Shown: piece after piece, positions 47,080-58,997 of the stretch
Layout: each line of letters begins with the position of its first letter
How positions within the stretch are numbered: the first letter of the stretch is position 1
Source of the DNA: Stropharia rugosoannulata
Lineage: Eukaryota > Basidiomycota > Agaricomycetes > Agaricales > Strophariaceae
NCBI GenBank assembly: GCA_028532985.1
Contig: JANCIK010000010.1
Coordinates: 372,001-436,000 of the forward strand
Direction of reading: 5' to 3'
Length of the DNA stretch: 64,000 bases
Made by a program: the position numbers and the translations under genes
Notes under the pieces: model-generated
Databases searched by the model: none
What the model was told of the DNA's origin: nothing
The model's input: the letters and a program-made list of their open reading frames with translations, nothing else

Positions 47080-49045
47080 TCGCTCCCTCCGTCCACCACC
47101 ACCACCGTGCTCTCCATTTCCACCAGGATCGCACTCCCTACCCCCATCGCATCTCCCGCCGCATCTCCCATCATGTTCTCACTCGAGCTCGAGCTCCGGT
47201 TCCCAGTCGCCCTCGCCCTCGCCCTCTCCACCTCCGCCTCCATCTCCATCTCCATCTCGCGCTGGTGGCATACACGGGCCAGTGTAGCCTGCCTGGTGGT
47301 ATATACTTATGTACCACCTTCCCGTCGTTACCAAACTTCCCGCCATTGCAACTTACCGCCGTTGCTCAACCTCCCGCCATCGCTCAACATTCCGCCATCG
47401 CCCAACTTCCCACTACCATCCTCCAAGTCAGCACCTCCATACGCGGACGCATGAACTCGCAGCGGGCAGGTAAGACTCCCACTTGGGCGCTCGAGGCAGA
47501 GCGCGACGACGGCCTCGGTCCCGACTCTGACACCGATCCCGACCCGACCCGGACCTGGAGCCGGAGCCGGATGCGGTAGCGGAAGCAGAAGCGGACGCAG
47601 AGTCGGATGCAGAGCCGGATGCAGAGGCAGATGAAAAGGCAGAGGCAGAGGCGTTACGCGCATACACAGACATGCGCTGTGTCCCTGAAGCCGGGAATGG
47701 TTCTGCAAAAGGTCAAATAGTTTTAGGTATTACGGGCGGAGTGCTGGGTAGCGCGTATTGCGGGGCATCACCTGGTTTCTGGCGCGTGTGCAGGTACGGG
47801 TGCGGTGCGTTCGTGGGGCAGAGTCTGCGATATACACATGGCATTGTACCAAGATGACATGATATTCATGTCTAGGAGTGCCGTTTCTGTAGGGTTTGGT
47901 TTACATTAACGCGTACTTTAGGTGCATATGATAATGATGTAAGTAAGAGGGGACGTACCTGGGTACATCTGCGCGGTGGGGTGGGGTGTTATGTTACTGG
48001 TGCTGGTGCTGACGTTGATGCTGGTGTTGGGGTACTGAAGCCAAGCGCGGGCGGGCGTGGGTGTAAGGTGGGATAGAGATATGCGGCCGATGGCCTGGTG
48101 TGGCTCCATACAGCAGTGGATGTGGATGTGAATGGAGTGTAGCATTCAACAGCGAAGTCCTAGTGCCCTGTGTCCGAGTTAATCCGAGCGGTCGTTCACA
48201 TTCCTGGTCAGTATCCGCTGCGCGGCCCTGCACGACACCCGCACCCGTACGGGCAAGTGCAAGTGCAAGTGCAAGTGCGGAATGGGCGACGACACTGTGT
48301 GCTGCGCTGACGCCCCGACTTTGGAATGCAGTGGCTGGGTCCGAGACCGTGGCGTGGGCGTGGGCGTGGGCGTGCTGCGCGGCGGATTCACGAGCGCGGG
48401 CATAGCGACAACCCACGGCGGGTCCGGGATGGGCTGTAACTGCGCATCAGGCGGGCTCGGCGGCACCCGCACGCTGGCGTGAGGCGGTAAATACGGAAGC
48501 AGAGACGGGTGTGGGGGAGGATCGTTACGTGACGGGGTCACTGACGAGGGGCTTCAGCTTCAGCTCGAAACTGCATGCATGAGGCCGAGGCCAAGGCAGC
48601 GACGGCGTCTTGCGTTTGTGCTGGTGTTCCATAACTCCATTCCGCCCTGCCGTATGCTGGGTCTGCGGGAAAGAGGCGGGCCCATGATGACGCTCGCGTG
48701 CGGGGACGGAGGGACAGGGACATGACTGTCCAATGCAAAAAGCGAACTTGCATGGCTGGCGGGCCGCAAAGGGGTGGAAGTGGTGGGCGTGGGCGTGGGA
48801 GATCCAGCCGGCTCGGCGCGCCTGCCCCTCGTTGTGCACCAGCGCAGAGAGCGCCATCGACATCGAAGTGCGCATTTAGTTGGCCTGTGCGGGTGTGCGT
48901 GTGCGCTGGGCAGATCACAAAGTGGAGGTGGGTGTGGGTGTGGGTGTAGGTGCTATGGAGGTACGGATGCGGATGCGGATGCCTCGTGGGTGTAATAGGG
49001 CGACTCGTGCGGGTGCGGCTCGGCGGGTAATAGGTGGAAGGACAT
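47080..49045 (-). pseudogene. Decayed copy B of the low-complexity host gene
   Basis: Begins MSFHLLPAEPHPHESP at 49045 like copies A and C, but frameshifts follow within 30 codons. Later recognisable blocks sit in different frames: SALVHNE near 48830, TPSRNDPPPHPS near 48540, SVYARNASAS near 47670 and MEMEMEAEVERARARATGN near 47255. It ends abruptly where the left duplication arm begins (47071), so the 3' two-thirds is missing. Upstream DNA to about 49370 resembles that of copy A. Confidence 0.8.
47330..47420 (+). repeat. 18-bp minisatellite in copy B
   Basis: About five units of the type ACCTCCCGCCATCGCTCA with one- to three-base variation. On the minus strand this encodes repeated Leu/Ser-Asn/Asp-Gly-Gly. 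Confidence 0.75.
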
Positions 49046-49374
49046 GACCCAAGCGTCTGAGGGTGGGGCACAGGAATCAGAATAGGCATACGAATATGAT
49101 GGCTGACGAGGGCCCGGCGGCCGCGCGCCGGGAGATAGGTCTGAGGGTGACCGGTCCATATGTAACCACTTTACTTTCACACACCGCAGGCTAACTAGTC
49201 TACTTTCCCCGTGGGCCCGTTCGCCTTCGCAGCGTTTATATGTGTCAGCCTCAAAAAACAGTATGTAGCGTGCAACGTCAACCTCGGACAATGCAAAAGC
49301 AATTATATTTTCGCTATCCCCATGTTAAGACTTCTATTTAGGTTACGACATATATCCTACTCCCATGCGCGCCC

Positions 49375-51785
49375 TGCGCTTGAGCTCGGGTTTGCTGGAT
49401 GGACCCTCATAAGACGCCCCCAGTCAACTTCTGTGGGCATAGCTAAGTTCTAACAATGACAGTACTGTGCTGCTCTCCACGGACATATTCACGTCTTGGT
49501 ACTGCTCACCAAAATAGAGGTGCTGAGGCAGCTGTAGCTTCTCCGCCGCTCGAATCAAAAACGCACATGTTGGGGACGGTCGGCAGCGACTTGAGCGCCG
49601 GGCGGTTGACTAACTGGGCACCCTCAGCGCTGGATATCACGGCGGACTTGGGACCGATACTGGTTCTGAGCGTTGTAGGGCAGCCGACAATTGCCTTGGG
49701 CTGCTCCAGCTGGGTGACTCGTTGGGGTACTGGCAGCAGGATATCTTGTGGGCGGCTGTAGTTGGAACCACTCAACGCATCGCTGGCCTAGACATCCAGT
49801 CCAAACGGGCGTACCTTCCGCTTCCCTAGCGATACCTCACTTCTAAATCCTATACCCTCGAGCAGCCTAAGGGGGCGTGATACGCACCAGACGCGCCTTC
49901 AACAGTCAATTCCTGAGCCTACCCTCCGTTCGCTGGGCGGCGGCCTGTTGATTGCACGAGTCCGGTAAGGGAGAGCTCCAGTTGTACGGCGGTAATGGCG
50001 GGAGTTCTACAGCTCCCTCAACAGGATAATGAACCACGTCCAAAGAGCAGTACCTGTCTGTGGGACGGTCTAACCCCTCAGGACATAGCGAGTCTGCCAT
50101 AAAAAGACCACTCGTCGGACTTGGTGTCAAAGGCGAACATTCCTCCCGAAATCTCGTATCGGGGCGTTCAGTGTCGTTGGACGCTGTCTTAGCGCACGTC
50201 TGGTGTGGATAAAAGTCCCTTTTCTCTTCAAGGTCGTCGTTGACGCCGTTGATGAGGTTGTTTATAGTCCGCGGCTTGTAATACTTCTTCCTCCGGACGC
50301 GGCCAACTCGAATGGAAAATCAGACGTGGCAGTGCTTGAGGATGTTCGACGCGAACTACCCTGGTCTGTCTTTCATGATTCGAACGGTGGCTCGACACCC
50401 ATCCCACTCTCTGTAGACCCACATGTATCGTCTCGCCACGTCCCATTCCCGGCCGGGTGTTCAACGGATTTGGATTTCACGAATCACGATGCGCCTGAGA
50501 GGCTCTCTAGGCCAACTCTCGCCCGATGTTGAAGCTGAACTTGGAGCTGAAGCAAAACTGGGCGAGTCTGGAGAAGACAGGTTTAGAGGCTATAACGAAG
50601 GGTTCGTACTAACGTCTCTCTGAACTGCCGTGGACTATCTGTAGCCTGGGACTATCCGTGGCCCGTTAAAGCTGAAGCTGAGGCCTAGGGTTCAGTCCAT
50701 CTAAACCTAAATTTTCTGCCGTATGAACTTAAGCGCCAGCGCCAGCAAAGGGTCTACACACCGCCTGCATCTCCCCATCTGAGTAGGTCCTCCGTCCGCT
50801 ATCCTGATTCCTGAATTTTGAGGTGGACGCACGACATCGTCTGGAGATGAGGGTGGGGATATTCCAGGACTCGTTGACGGCCATGACAGCCGCGAGCGCG
50901 CGAGGCAGGAAGGCGGCGGCGGCGGCGGCGATGGCGATGGCGAGGGCGAGGGCGAGGGCGAGGGCGAGGGAGGCTGACTCTAGGCCAACTGGAATTGAAT
51001 ATTGAATATTGGACGCAGTGGTTGGTATAATCATAATCCGCCCCTCCATCATCTCGAATGAAAAGGGGGCGAGCTGGGCCATAGGACGCAGACTGCCCTG
51101 GTCCTGGTCCGTCTCTAAGGAGGGGTCTCCCAAAATCGAAATCCATCTCGAGCATAACGTGCGCTGCACATCTGCATGGGACATCTTGCTTCCTATAGCC
51201 TGCTGGCTGGAGTATGGGGAGAAGTGCGGCGGCGGAGGCGGCGGCGGCATGCATGTAATATCTCCGATGCGTGCGCTATTCAAGAGTCGCGAGAGCGCAG
51301 CCTGCAGGACAGGGGACAGGTTTATATGCGAAGGAGTCGAAGGGCTTATATTCCCTCTGACTTACCCCTTGCCCTATGTGTTGTCACCAAAGCGCTCTAT
51401 TATACAAAAACAACAAGAACTGTTCCCGAGCCCACTGACGTTCCGGGCCCCGGCCCATGTGCATATTACTGGAAAGAGCTTGAAAACACAAGCTTGATGA
51501 AGCTTTTGCAATGTAAATTGGTTCTTTCCCAAACTTCTTTCCTTCCGCAGGGAGGCCATATGATCAATCTAAAGCTTGACCGTAGCCCACTGCGACGCGT
51601 TATCCTAACTGAAGCCGTTTCTACGTGCTGGGCCCGAGTCGGTGGCTCAAGCACACGGTTTGTTCTAATTTTTTTTCTGGTCTTTAACATTGGCCATCCC
51701 GAGCTCTGTAAATGAATCCATCCACGTCGAGCAGCAGGCAGTAGGCAGCCTCATAAGTAACGGCTTTTAACATATAAACAAACTG
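49375..51785 (-). pseudogene. Decayed duplicate P2 of gene P1
   Basis: Collinear with 20330-22085 on the same strand. Preserved pieces include RPTDRYCSLDVVHYPVEGAVELPPLPPYNWSSPLPDSC (near 50100-49950) and SGSNYSRPQDILLPVP followed by SSAEGAQLVNRPALKSLPTVPN (near 49770-49590), in different frames and separated by stops. Between about 50585 and 51240 it holds roughly 650 bp absent from P1, including a GCG/GGCGAG microsatellite. Flanking homology ends at about 51785 (GGCTTTTAACATATAAACAA). Confidence 0.85.
50912..50970 (+). repeat. GGC/GGCGAG microsatellite
   Basis: Runs of GGC, then GATGGC, then GAGGGC units. It lies within the extra segment of P2. Confidence 0.9.
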
Positions 51786-52001
51786 GAAAACCGCATGCCA
51801 TATACCGACGTGCCCCAGTGAATAGTAGAGGTGAGTAGGACTACTATATCCGACATACCTCAATTTCTCTGAAAGTTTCTGTAGCAGATTCATTGACATT
51901 TCCTCCGCTCTACTATATATACGGCAGATCTAGCCACACCATCTGCCTCCGGCCAGCTAATTCCGCATCACGTAAATCGTTCAACGTACACCATTCCGTC
52001 T

Positions 52002-52391
52002 ATGCGTGATTTAATAACAGAGTCTCAATCGTCTCCTCGCACCGAGGAGGGAAAATTGCACATAGCGAGAGCTAGTGAGGCTCTTCCTCAGGCAAACAAA
52101 GGCTTACACAAACGGGCACTCAAAAGGCTTCTACCCCGTCAGAAAAGTGGTGTGCAACATGTTGAGCCACACAGTCACATATATTTCCAGTGGGAAACCA
52201 TGTCGACCCGTAGTGAAGCACCACAAGGTCGTCAGTACATGGCACATTTAAGCGACTCCTCCTCTACTTCGTCTATACGTCACGTCAGCAAAGTTATTCA
52301 TACAGGGGAAGCGAGTCCTTCCACAAATTTGTCAGATCAGGGTGCGCCTCCTGAACCTACCTTACAATTTGTTCCCTATTCGTCGCATTAG
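52002..52391 (+). CDS. Hypothetical protein, probably first exon of a longer gene
   Basis: ATG-initiated frame of 129 codons (MRDLITESQSSPRTEEGKLH...), Ser- and Lys-rich, without recognised domain. Further coding-like sequence follows in another frame at about 52530-52680 (TDDCSSKRLKRREVKHGEVEGKGYESNPVCLSEDDGNSVDGGTKK) and breaks off at the first GTCCGTGC repeat cluster. A candidate last exon (GPVDGELQYPSNADFGRALSTSFIYSKRRKE) follows the third cluster at 54324-54419. The idea that these belong to one gene with repeat-filled introns is inference. Confidence 0.35.
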   Translation: MRDLITESQSSPRTEEGKLHIARASEALPQANKGLHKRALKRLLPRQKSGVQHVEPHSHIYFQWETMSTRSEAPQGRQYMAHLSDSSSTSSIRHVSKVIHTGEASPSTNLSDQGAPPEPTLQFVPYSSH

Positions 52392-52673
52392 GAAAACCAG
52401 AAGACTGCGGATTCAACGAGTATGCTCTAGCAAACATGGCCGTAACGTAAACGCTAATCCTCGCTCTGACTCTTCCATTAGGGGGAAGGAAAGCCAAGTG
52501 GTGTCATGTCTTCATTGGGAAAGGGTGTTGTACGCAGACCGATGATTGTTCTTCAAAACGTCTCAAAAGACGAGAAGTTAAACACGGGGAGGTTGAAGGG
52601 AAAGGATATGAAAGTAATCCAGTGTGTCTGTCTGAGGACGATGGCAACTCCGTGGATGGGGGCACCAAGAAAA

Positions 52674-52821
52674 GTCCGTGGCAACGTCCGTGGCACGTCC
52701 GTGCATCCGTGCAAGGTCCGTGCAAACAGGTGTAAGTCCGTGCAAAGTCCGTGTAAATTAGCTGTAAGTCCGTGCAAATTAGTCGCAAGTCCGTGCACAC
52801 ATCCGTGATGCGTCCGTGCAA
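52674..52821 (+). repeat. GTCCGTGC repeat cluster 1
   Basis: About a dozen GTCCGTG(C/G/T) or ATCCGTG units at irregular 10-18-bp spacing. Confidence 0.85.
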
Positions 52822-53464
52822 GACAAGAATTCATATGTGCAGCTAGGATTAATAGAAATATATGAACAGATATATGTATCTACTACTTCAACAAATTATT
52901 GCAATGGCTTTGCTTTTAAGTATATTTTATGATTAGGTATTTGGTAGTTTCCTATACCAACATATATCGTTTATCTATTTAGACGTAATTTAGGGCGCGA
53001 TTTTACTTCCACTGATGCTCCCAGAGTACGCGAAGTGTGATAATGGAAATGAATGACATGGCAGATTACAATGTCCAGTTAAGGTACTTACCTCATTGTC
53101 ACCGTAATCTCAATGTTTTAGTATGACATTGGATGGACCGTTTCCAGTCTCCAGTACTTGTAGTGACAGCCAAGTGTCTTGAAGGTTTTTTAGTAGCTCT
53201 GAGCTCTCAATAACTGCAATTACTTTTCACTTCAGGCATACTATTCTGTCATCTTAAACTCATCAGTGAAATACTAGATAAAATATCTACTTGTTATCCG
53301 TAAATAATCAAAACTATCATTGCAATAAATGACTATGTGGCGATTTTCTTAAAATACGACTGCCCTCTTTAAGTTGATTGAAGACTTAAGAGCATGTATT
53401 TGGTTATTAACCATTCCAATATGTTGAATTACGACTTTGTACTTGGTTTCAGAACCTCGTAGTG

Positions 53465-53656
53465 TGTGTGTGTCTGTACATTATCCGTGCAAGTGTATGT
53501 GCGTCCATGCAACATCCGTGTGCATCCGTGCAGCGTGCATGTCTGTGCAGCGTCCGTGCGCGTCCGTGAGGCGTCTGTGCGCATCCGTGCAGCGTCCGTG
53601 TACGTCCGTGCGATGTCCGTGCGCGTCTGTGCAAAGTCTGTGCATGTCCGTGCAGG
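53465..53656 (+). repeat. GTCCGTGC repeat cluster 2
   Basis: Starts with GTGTGTGTGTCTG and continues with about 15 units of GT(C/T)CGTGC/ATCCGTGC spaced 10-12 bp. Confidence 0.85.
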
Positions 53657-54175
53657 GGCCTGAGAGTGACCCAGGGCTTTGTTCAAATAATAAATGTCAT
53701 TGCTGATTCCATTGGGTTGAAGTACCTCCAAATGTAGCGCTCAAGTTCTAGCCCTACACTGACCCGGCAGCAGCTAGCCGTGCTGGCATTCCGTGGAGAA
53801 AACAATGCCGAGCCAACGCCGTAGTCATTTTATACGTGCCGGGTCACGGCACGTCTGTTGCAGATTGTGCCAATACATTTATAAATTATATGTAAACCGC
53901 ACTCGTACTAAGTAGGGAATTAATACGCTCGGTTGATGTCAAGTCAATTTACTAACATCTCCGTTATATTGATGGTCCGAGTTGATACTATATAATTAAT
54001 ACTGGTTGAATTGTTGACTCCCCAATTTTGAATCATGGGGGATTAAGCAGATATAGCGATGATTGCCTCACTGAACCTTGTGTCCCACATACAGAGAAAT
54101 GAAGTAAGACTATTGACACTAGTAAACAACAGTATTTATCCAGTTCCTCTGCTTCTAAACAAGCTTTGTTGCTTT

Positions 54176-54312
54176 CGTGCAATCCGTGTTTGTCCGTGCA
54201 GTCCGTGTGCATCCGTGCAATCCATGCAAAGTCCGTGCGGAGTCCGTGCAAATAAAGCTAAATCCGTGCAGTGTCCGTGCAACACCGCACGGACGCGCAC
54301 GGACGTGCACGG
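54176..54312 (+). repeat. GTCCGTGC repeat cluster 3, ending in inverted units
   Basis: Units in forward orientation to about 54285, then GCACGGACGCGCACGGACGTGCACGG, i.e. the same unit inverted, giving a foldback end. Confidence 0.85.
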
Positions 54313-55920
54313 ACTTTTCTGTAGGCCCCGTGGATGGTGAACTTCAATATCCGAGTAATGCAGACTTTGGACGCGCACTCTCAACATCGTTTATTTATTC
54401 CAAGAGGCGCAAGGAGTGAGTGACGCTGATTAGTATATAGTATTTGCTTCACGTACGAGCTGTACGGTGTGAGGAGCTTAGATATGGGCTGTGATGTACT
54501 AGATATAAGATTTCCGAGCCGTAGTGAACGCAAAATGTTAACTCATACTCTATATTTTATGTTCAATTTCTGAATGTACTCCAGCGTAGTGCATGAAACC
54601 GCAGTAAGGCACGAGTAGGCACGAGACTATGATTACCCTGGCAACCGATAAAGCCGGAACGTATTCAATTATGCAGATTTTGGCATACATATGGAATAAA
54701 GAAGGCATAAATAATGTATGCATATATGTCCGAGGCCGAGAACTGGGCATTGCAAAGGTACTACTATAGCATCAGTTCACAGAGTATGGTCTCCTGTCAG
54801 CATGGCCGAGGCCGTTGTGACGTTGGAGGCTACACCTCCTATGGCCGATGCCCGCTCTCGGGCTTCTATTCACGAAGATGAGCGAAAAGCATATTCTATC
54901 ATGTCACCTCTAATATAACACAATCATAGCGTCCGGCTGTGATCGGTACCTCACCAGCATGCTCTTCAGGAAAGCTTGATGGGCAGTATGTGAATGTACC
55001 TTCCAAGGACTTCATTCTTTTCTGAATAATGGAAATGTAACAACAATTTTTCAGGAAGCCTTGAAGGACGAAGTACTGTTAACAGTACTATACTTACCGT
55101 GGCATACGGAGCACTGAAGGAAGAGAAGTTCTTATCAAGCTAATTAATTGAGGTCAGCTGTGTTTCCTGAGAACACGGAGGATACCATTTACATATGGAC
55201 ATCACTAACTTCATGATTCATAAAGGCCCAGAGTAGACTTGACGAAACTATTTTAGCACAGCATGCTGTTCGCCTAAAATTGGATGTCACTTGACGTCGA
55301 TTATGTTGAAGTTCCACCTCAACCATGGCAAGACGGAATACTTGTATTGTCAGAATACTAAGTCTTGTTTCTGCATGGAGAGGTATAACACGACGATGCT
55401 CACTCTCAATAAATGAGTCTCCATAGAGTAGATTCACCCTAACCATTTGCATACAGTATGGAGAGGCACCGGGTTTCTGTCTCAGAACGCCGTTTTTTTT
55501 GTTTTTTCTTTCATGGAAACAATGAAATAAAATCTCAACTCTATCAAATTGATACAAGTGTAGCTAGGTGCAGTTTGATCAATATTTGACCAATATACTT
55601 GAGAATCGACCTGAAGTACGCAGTTCTTCAATGATCTTGTTACCCGGACCCGTACCATGACCGATTTTCGCGCTAATAGTCGTGTCAACTTGCGGTCATA
55701 AATGGCAATACCGACCGGATCAATTTTTCGAAAATAGACACGAGTGGAATATTTACATGTTTAGAACACCCATCAGCGGAGCGGGCAGGCATACAGCACT
55801 GGCCGATTCGGTGGACATACGATGCCCACCATACTGGTTCATTATAAAAGAGGTTGTGGAATATTGTTGTTCCTCAGCACTCAGCAGTCACTTAGCCTTC
55901 ACTCATCCGTCACCAGTCAA

Positions 55921-56810
55921 CATGCCTTCCTTCGATTCTTTCAACAACCAATCTACTTCAATTAGCGTATGTTTTCTTTTATAGTTTCCATCGTAGGTCT
56001 GACATGCTTTGTATGACGCAGTACCCATTCCCAGCAGAAGTAAACGGCGTTGAACGGATAGCACTTTCAGCTACTGGAAATTTGCAAAGAGTACTTAGGT
56101 ATTTCCCTGACCATTCCTACAATCCGTTGACATAAGGAACTAACCGATTAATTTACAGTGCCTTCTTTGCTCGTCCTATATCAATCCAACTCGTATACTC
56201 TCAAGCATCAAGACACACTTCTCCTGGATCATCGTTGGAACCCATTTCTCAGATCACACCTGCCATTATTGCAGCCGCATCACCTGAGACTCCCATCATA
56301 CAAACCCGGCAAGTACACCTACAATGCAACGGTCGCATCGTCTGTACCGCAACTTCGACCGTGCGGATCACGTCTCCGCAGACAGCACACCTGTTCCTGG
56401 TCGAAAAATATGCAATTGGACAGATGTTTAGGGTCCTCGAGAAGGTGCCTGCATTCGAGCTACTCCGGGTCGGTCTCGGCGCCGTCCGAGATAACGAGAA
56501 GAGCGGCTTTCAGATCGCCGAGGAGGACAGAAACTCGAGTCAGCTGTGGCGGACGTATACCCTCATCGTTCCTCATTTCGAGTGCGAGATTTTAGAAGTG
56601 TTCCCGCACAGAGAGATGTTCCTGGGAGCGGAGCGATGGCTAACTGGGAACAGCGGAACAGGATTCGTCCCCGAGCTGGCTGTGGCCACGAAGCCGTCAA
56701 GTGGGTTCACACTACGCCAGACACTGCAATTTGTTATGGCCACAGGCCTACTACTTGTTTTCTTTTTTGAGGTCTCTCTTTTTTTCAGAGGGCAATCAAG
56801 CAATTGCTGA
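55921..56810 (+). CDS. Conserved-looking small protein of unknown function (possible chorismate-lyase-like fold)
   Basis: Exons about 55921-55965, 56023-56099 and 56159-56810, joined in frame (MPSFDSFNNQSTSIS, then YPFPAEVNGVERIALSATGNLQRVLS, then AFFARPISIQLVYSQ...). Blocks: LSATGNLQRVLSAFFARPISIQLVYS, VHLQCNGRIVCTATSTVRI, FLVEKYAIGQMFRVLEKVPAFELLRVG, LWRTYTLIVPHFECEILEVFP. The order of a sheet-forming N-terminal segment, a Cys-bearing strand and an (I/V)GQ(M/L)F(R) motif is reminiscent of chorismate-lyase/UTRA-like folds in fungal proteins. This is a weak similarity from memory of family shape, not a proven match. The last 40 residues (MATGLLLVFFFEVSLFF) may be read-through of an intron ending at CTTTTTTTCAG (56787). 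Confidence 0.6.
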
Positions 56811-58997
56811 GTGGCGCTGTGTTAGGAGGGAGAAGTTAGTACGTCGCGAGGAACTCGTTGGATGTCAAAGTATTTTACATGTCAGAGTATTTTACATTGT
56901 ATTACTATTATCGCAATAATTTAGACGGCATATACCCACATAATTGACCTTCCAACGCTGAGGACTTAAATTGACACCCAAAACAAAACAAAAAACAAAA
57001 AAAACAAAAAAATGACCTTCCAATCAGTTCATAGAGGTTCTATTGCGTGCAGTTGCGTGAGACCTCAGACGTTGGATGTACTATATTCACCGGATCACCT
57101 ATTTTCGAATATTGATCAAATGCCACGTCGAAAGCAAAGCATGGGCCCAATGTCAATTCGTATTTAAGCAAAAAGAAGTGTATATTTATTGAGGGTTTGT
57201 CACTCCCTCATCTGAGTTCGACGCTCTGAGGCTCGAGCTGGACATCCCCACAGTTCTCAACTTGTTTTAGACTTGCAAAGTGCTTGGCGGCTTGGTGGTG
57301 CAGAGACATAACCGTGAGCAGAGATAGGCCTCGCCGCGACACTCATCAAGGTGATCGCAAGCTATATAAAAAAAGGAAACATGCTAATCATAGTGGGCTA
57401 GTAAAAGGGCGCTCGGGAACTGTTACTTTTTGAGTGCAAAGTCATTACTTACTTACAAGTTGCTAGTCGAGGAACCTCAAGTGTATGTGTTCCTCGTAAC
57501 ACTTGATCTCGGTTATATACCTTTTCATTGTTTGCACACAAGAGCATGCTCTACTAGGATGGATGCATATTCTAATCACGGTAAAATAGGCATGCTCATG
57601 TGCTCATGTCATGAGCAGAGGTGTAGTTGTGTACTAACTATTGGGCCAATATCTCTCGATGCGGGATAATTCATTTCTAGAATTAACTTCGCTTACCAGT
57701 ATGTACCCGGATTGCTCTGGAAGAAGTTCGTTTCGGTCATCCTCAAGCTTATATGTACATGTTCCGGCATCTTATTTCTTAGTCATTTGATACAGCCACT
57801 ACCCATAACTTGTCCTTAGACAAAAGAAGATTGTATACTATGGTTTTGAGGACTGCAAATGTTTCGGGTATCTGAGTGAGGTAGACCTCTAATTTGGGCC
57901 GATCTCTCATTAAGGATGTTAGTGACCTAGAAGCCTCAGTCATACACTGTACCACACCGTTATACGTACTATGTAGGCTAACATAGCCGTAGAAACGTAC
58001 CCATCTATTCGAAATTTAATCGCTTCCCAAAGGCACGCTTCATGTCAATCACAGCGGGATGTAGATTTGCGTCATTTGACATGTCATATGTACAGAAGAC
58101 TATTTCTATCACAACACTACTAGCAGACTTGCGTAGTCGTGAAAGTCTATAACATACAAAGTCAGAGGAAGACATCCACACTGTAATTATGTACTAAGTA
58201 GCTTACTAACTAACCAATGCCGCATCCCCTTTCTTTACCAGCATAAGGCTGAACTGTCGGATTGCATTTTCCATTTCCATTCCAACAAAAATATACTGCC
58301 CATACATGATCTGGGAATACAGCAGAATATGAATAGAGAAGAAATCTCACAGTCATTTCGTCCACGGCGTGGCAATATGTAACTTATTTATCCGAGTCCA
58401 CACTCGAAGCACTCATGAGCTAGCACAGTGGAGTCAGAGTGTGGCAAAGACCTTAAGCAGCGTAAAATGGGATACTCAAAGTCTCCGTCCACGTCCACAG
58501 TGTCAGAGTCAAAGAGCGGACTACTACAGCTCTTTGTTGTATTAAGTGACTTGCATATGCTATCTTGACGTAATCCAGGTGAGTCTTACTACGTACGGTA
58601 AATGGCAGGCAAAGCTAAATTTGGACTCCGGCCTCATGTCGACTGACCCTTACCCACACTGCATCAGCTGGTATTGCGTATATACATAGTGAGTAATAAC
58701 CTCCAGCGAGGTGTGAGGTTAAAAACCGACATGAATAAAAGAAATTTAACATGCCATGTCTATCTGAACTTCTACATAAACATAACTGCAAAGTGGCATG
58801 ACAGTGAACTGGCACTGCCTTACAAAAACGAGATAGCGCCGCTATTCGTCCGTAAAGATACTGTTTCTAAACATAGAGAACTTGATAGGGCTCTCCCACA
58901 CAGATCGCAAGTATATACGTAATGGTACACGAGTGATTGCTCCAGACCAGATATGAGCGCATATGTCGGATGATTGGTGATGTTCACACAAGCCCTA
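56811..58997. other. intergenic, contains second copy of an 89-bp repeat
   Basis: No supported gene. An A-rich AAACAAAA stretch lies at 56980-57010. The dispersed repeat at 57241-57329 is listed separately. Confidence 0.55.
57241..57329 (+). repeat. dispersed repeat, copy 2 (pair with 19230-19318)
   Basis: See copy 1. On the minus strand this copy keeps an open frame ending LLTVMSLHHQAAKHFASLKQVENCG and a stop at about 57210, so it may be a gene fragment. Confidence 0.75.

Larger units (their letters stand above)
52822..55920. other. non-coding region around repeat clusters 2 and 3
   Basis: Apart from the two repeat clusters and the candidate exon at 54324-54419, this is AT-rich DNA with only short ORFs. 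Nothing is supported between 54420 and 55920. Confidence 0.5.

Noticed and set aside
53429..53731. Thr/Arg/Asp-rich repeat proteins over the GTCCGTGC clusters
   Set aside because: Frames are produced by the repeat itself in several registers; treated as DNA repeat.
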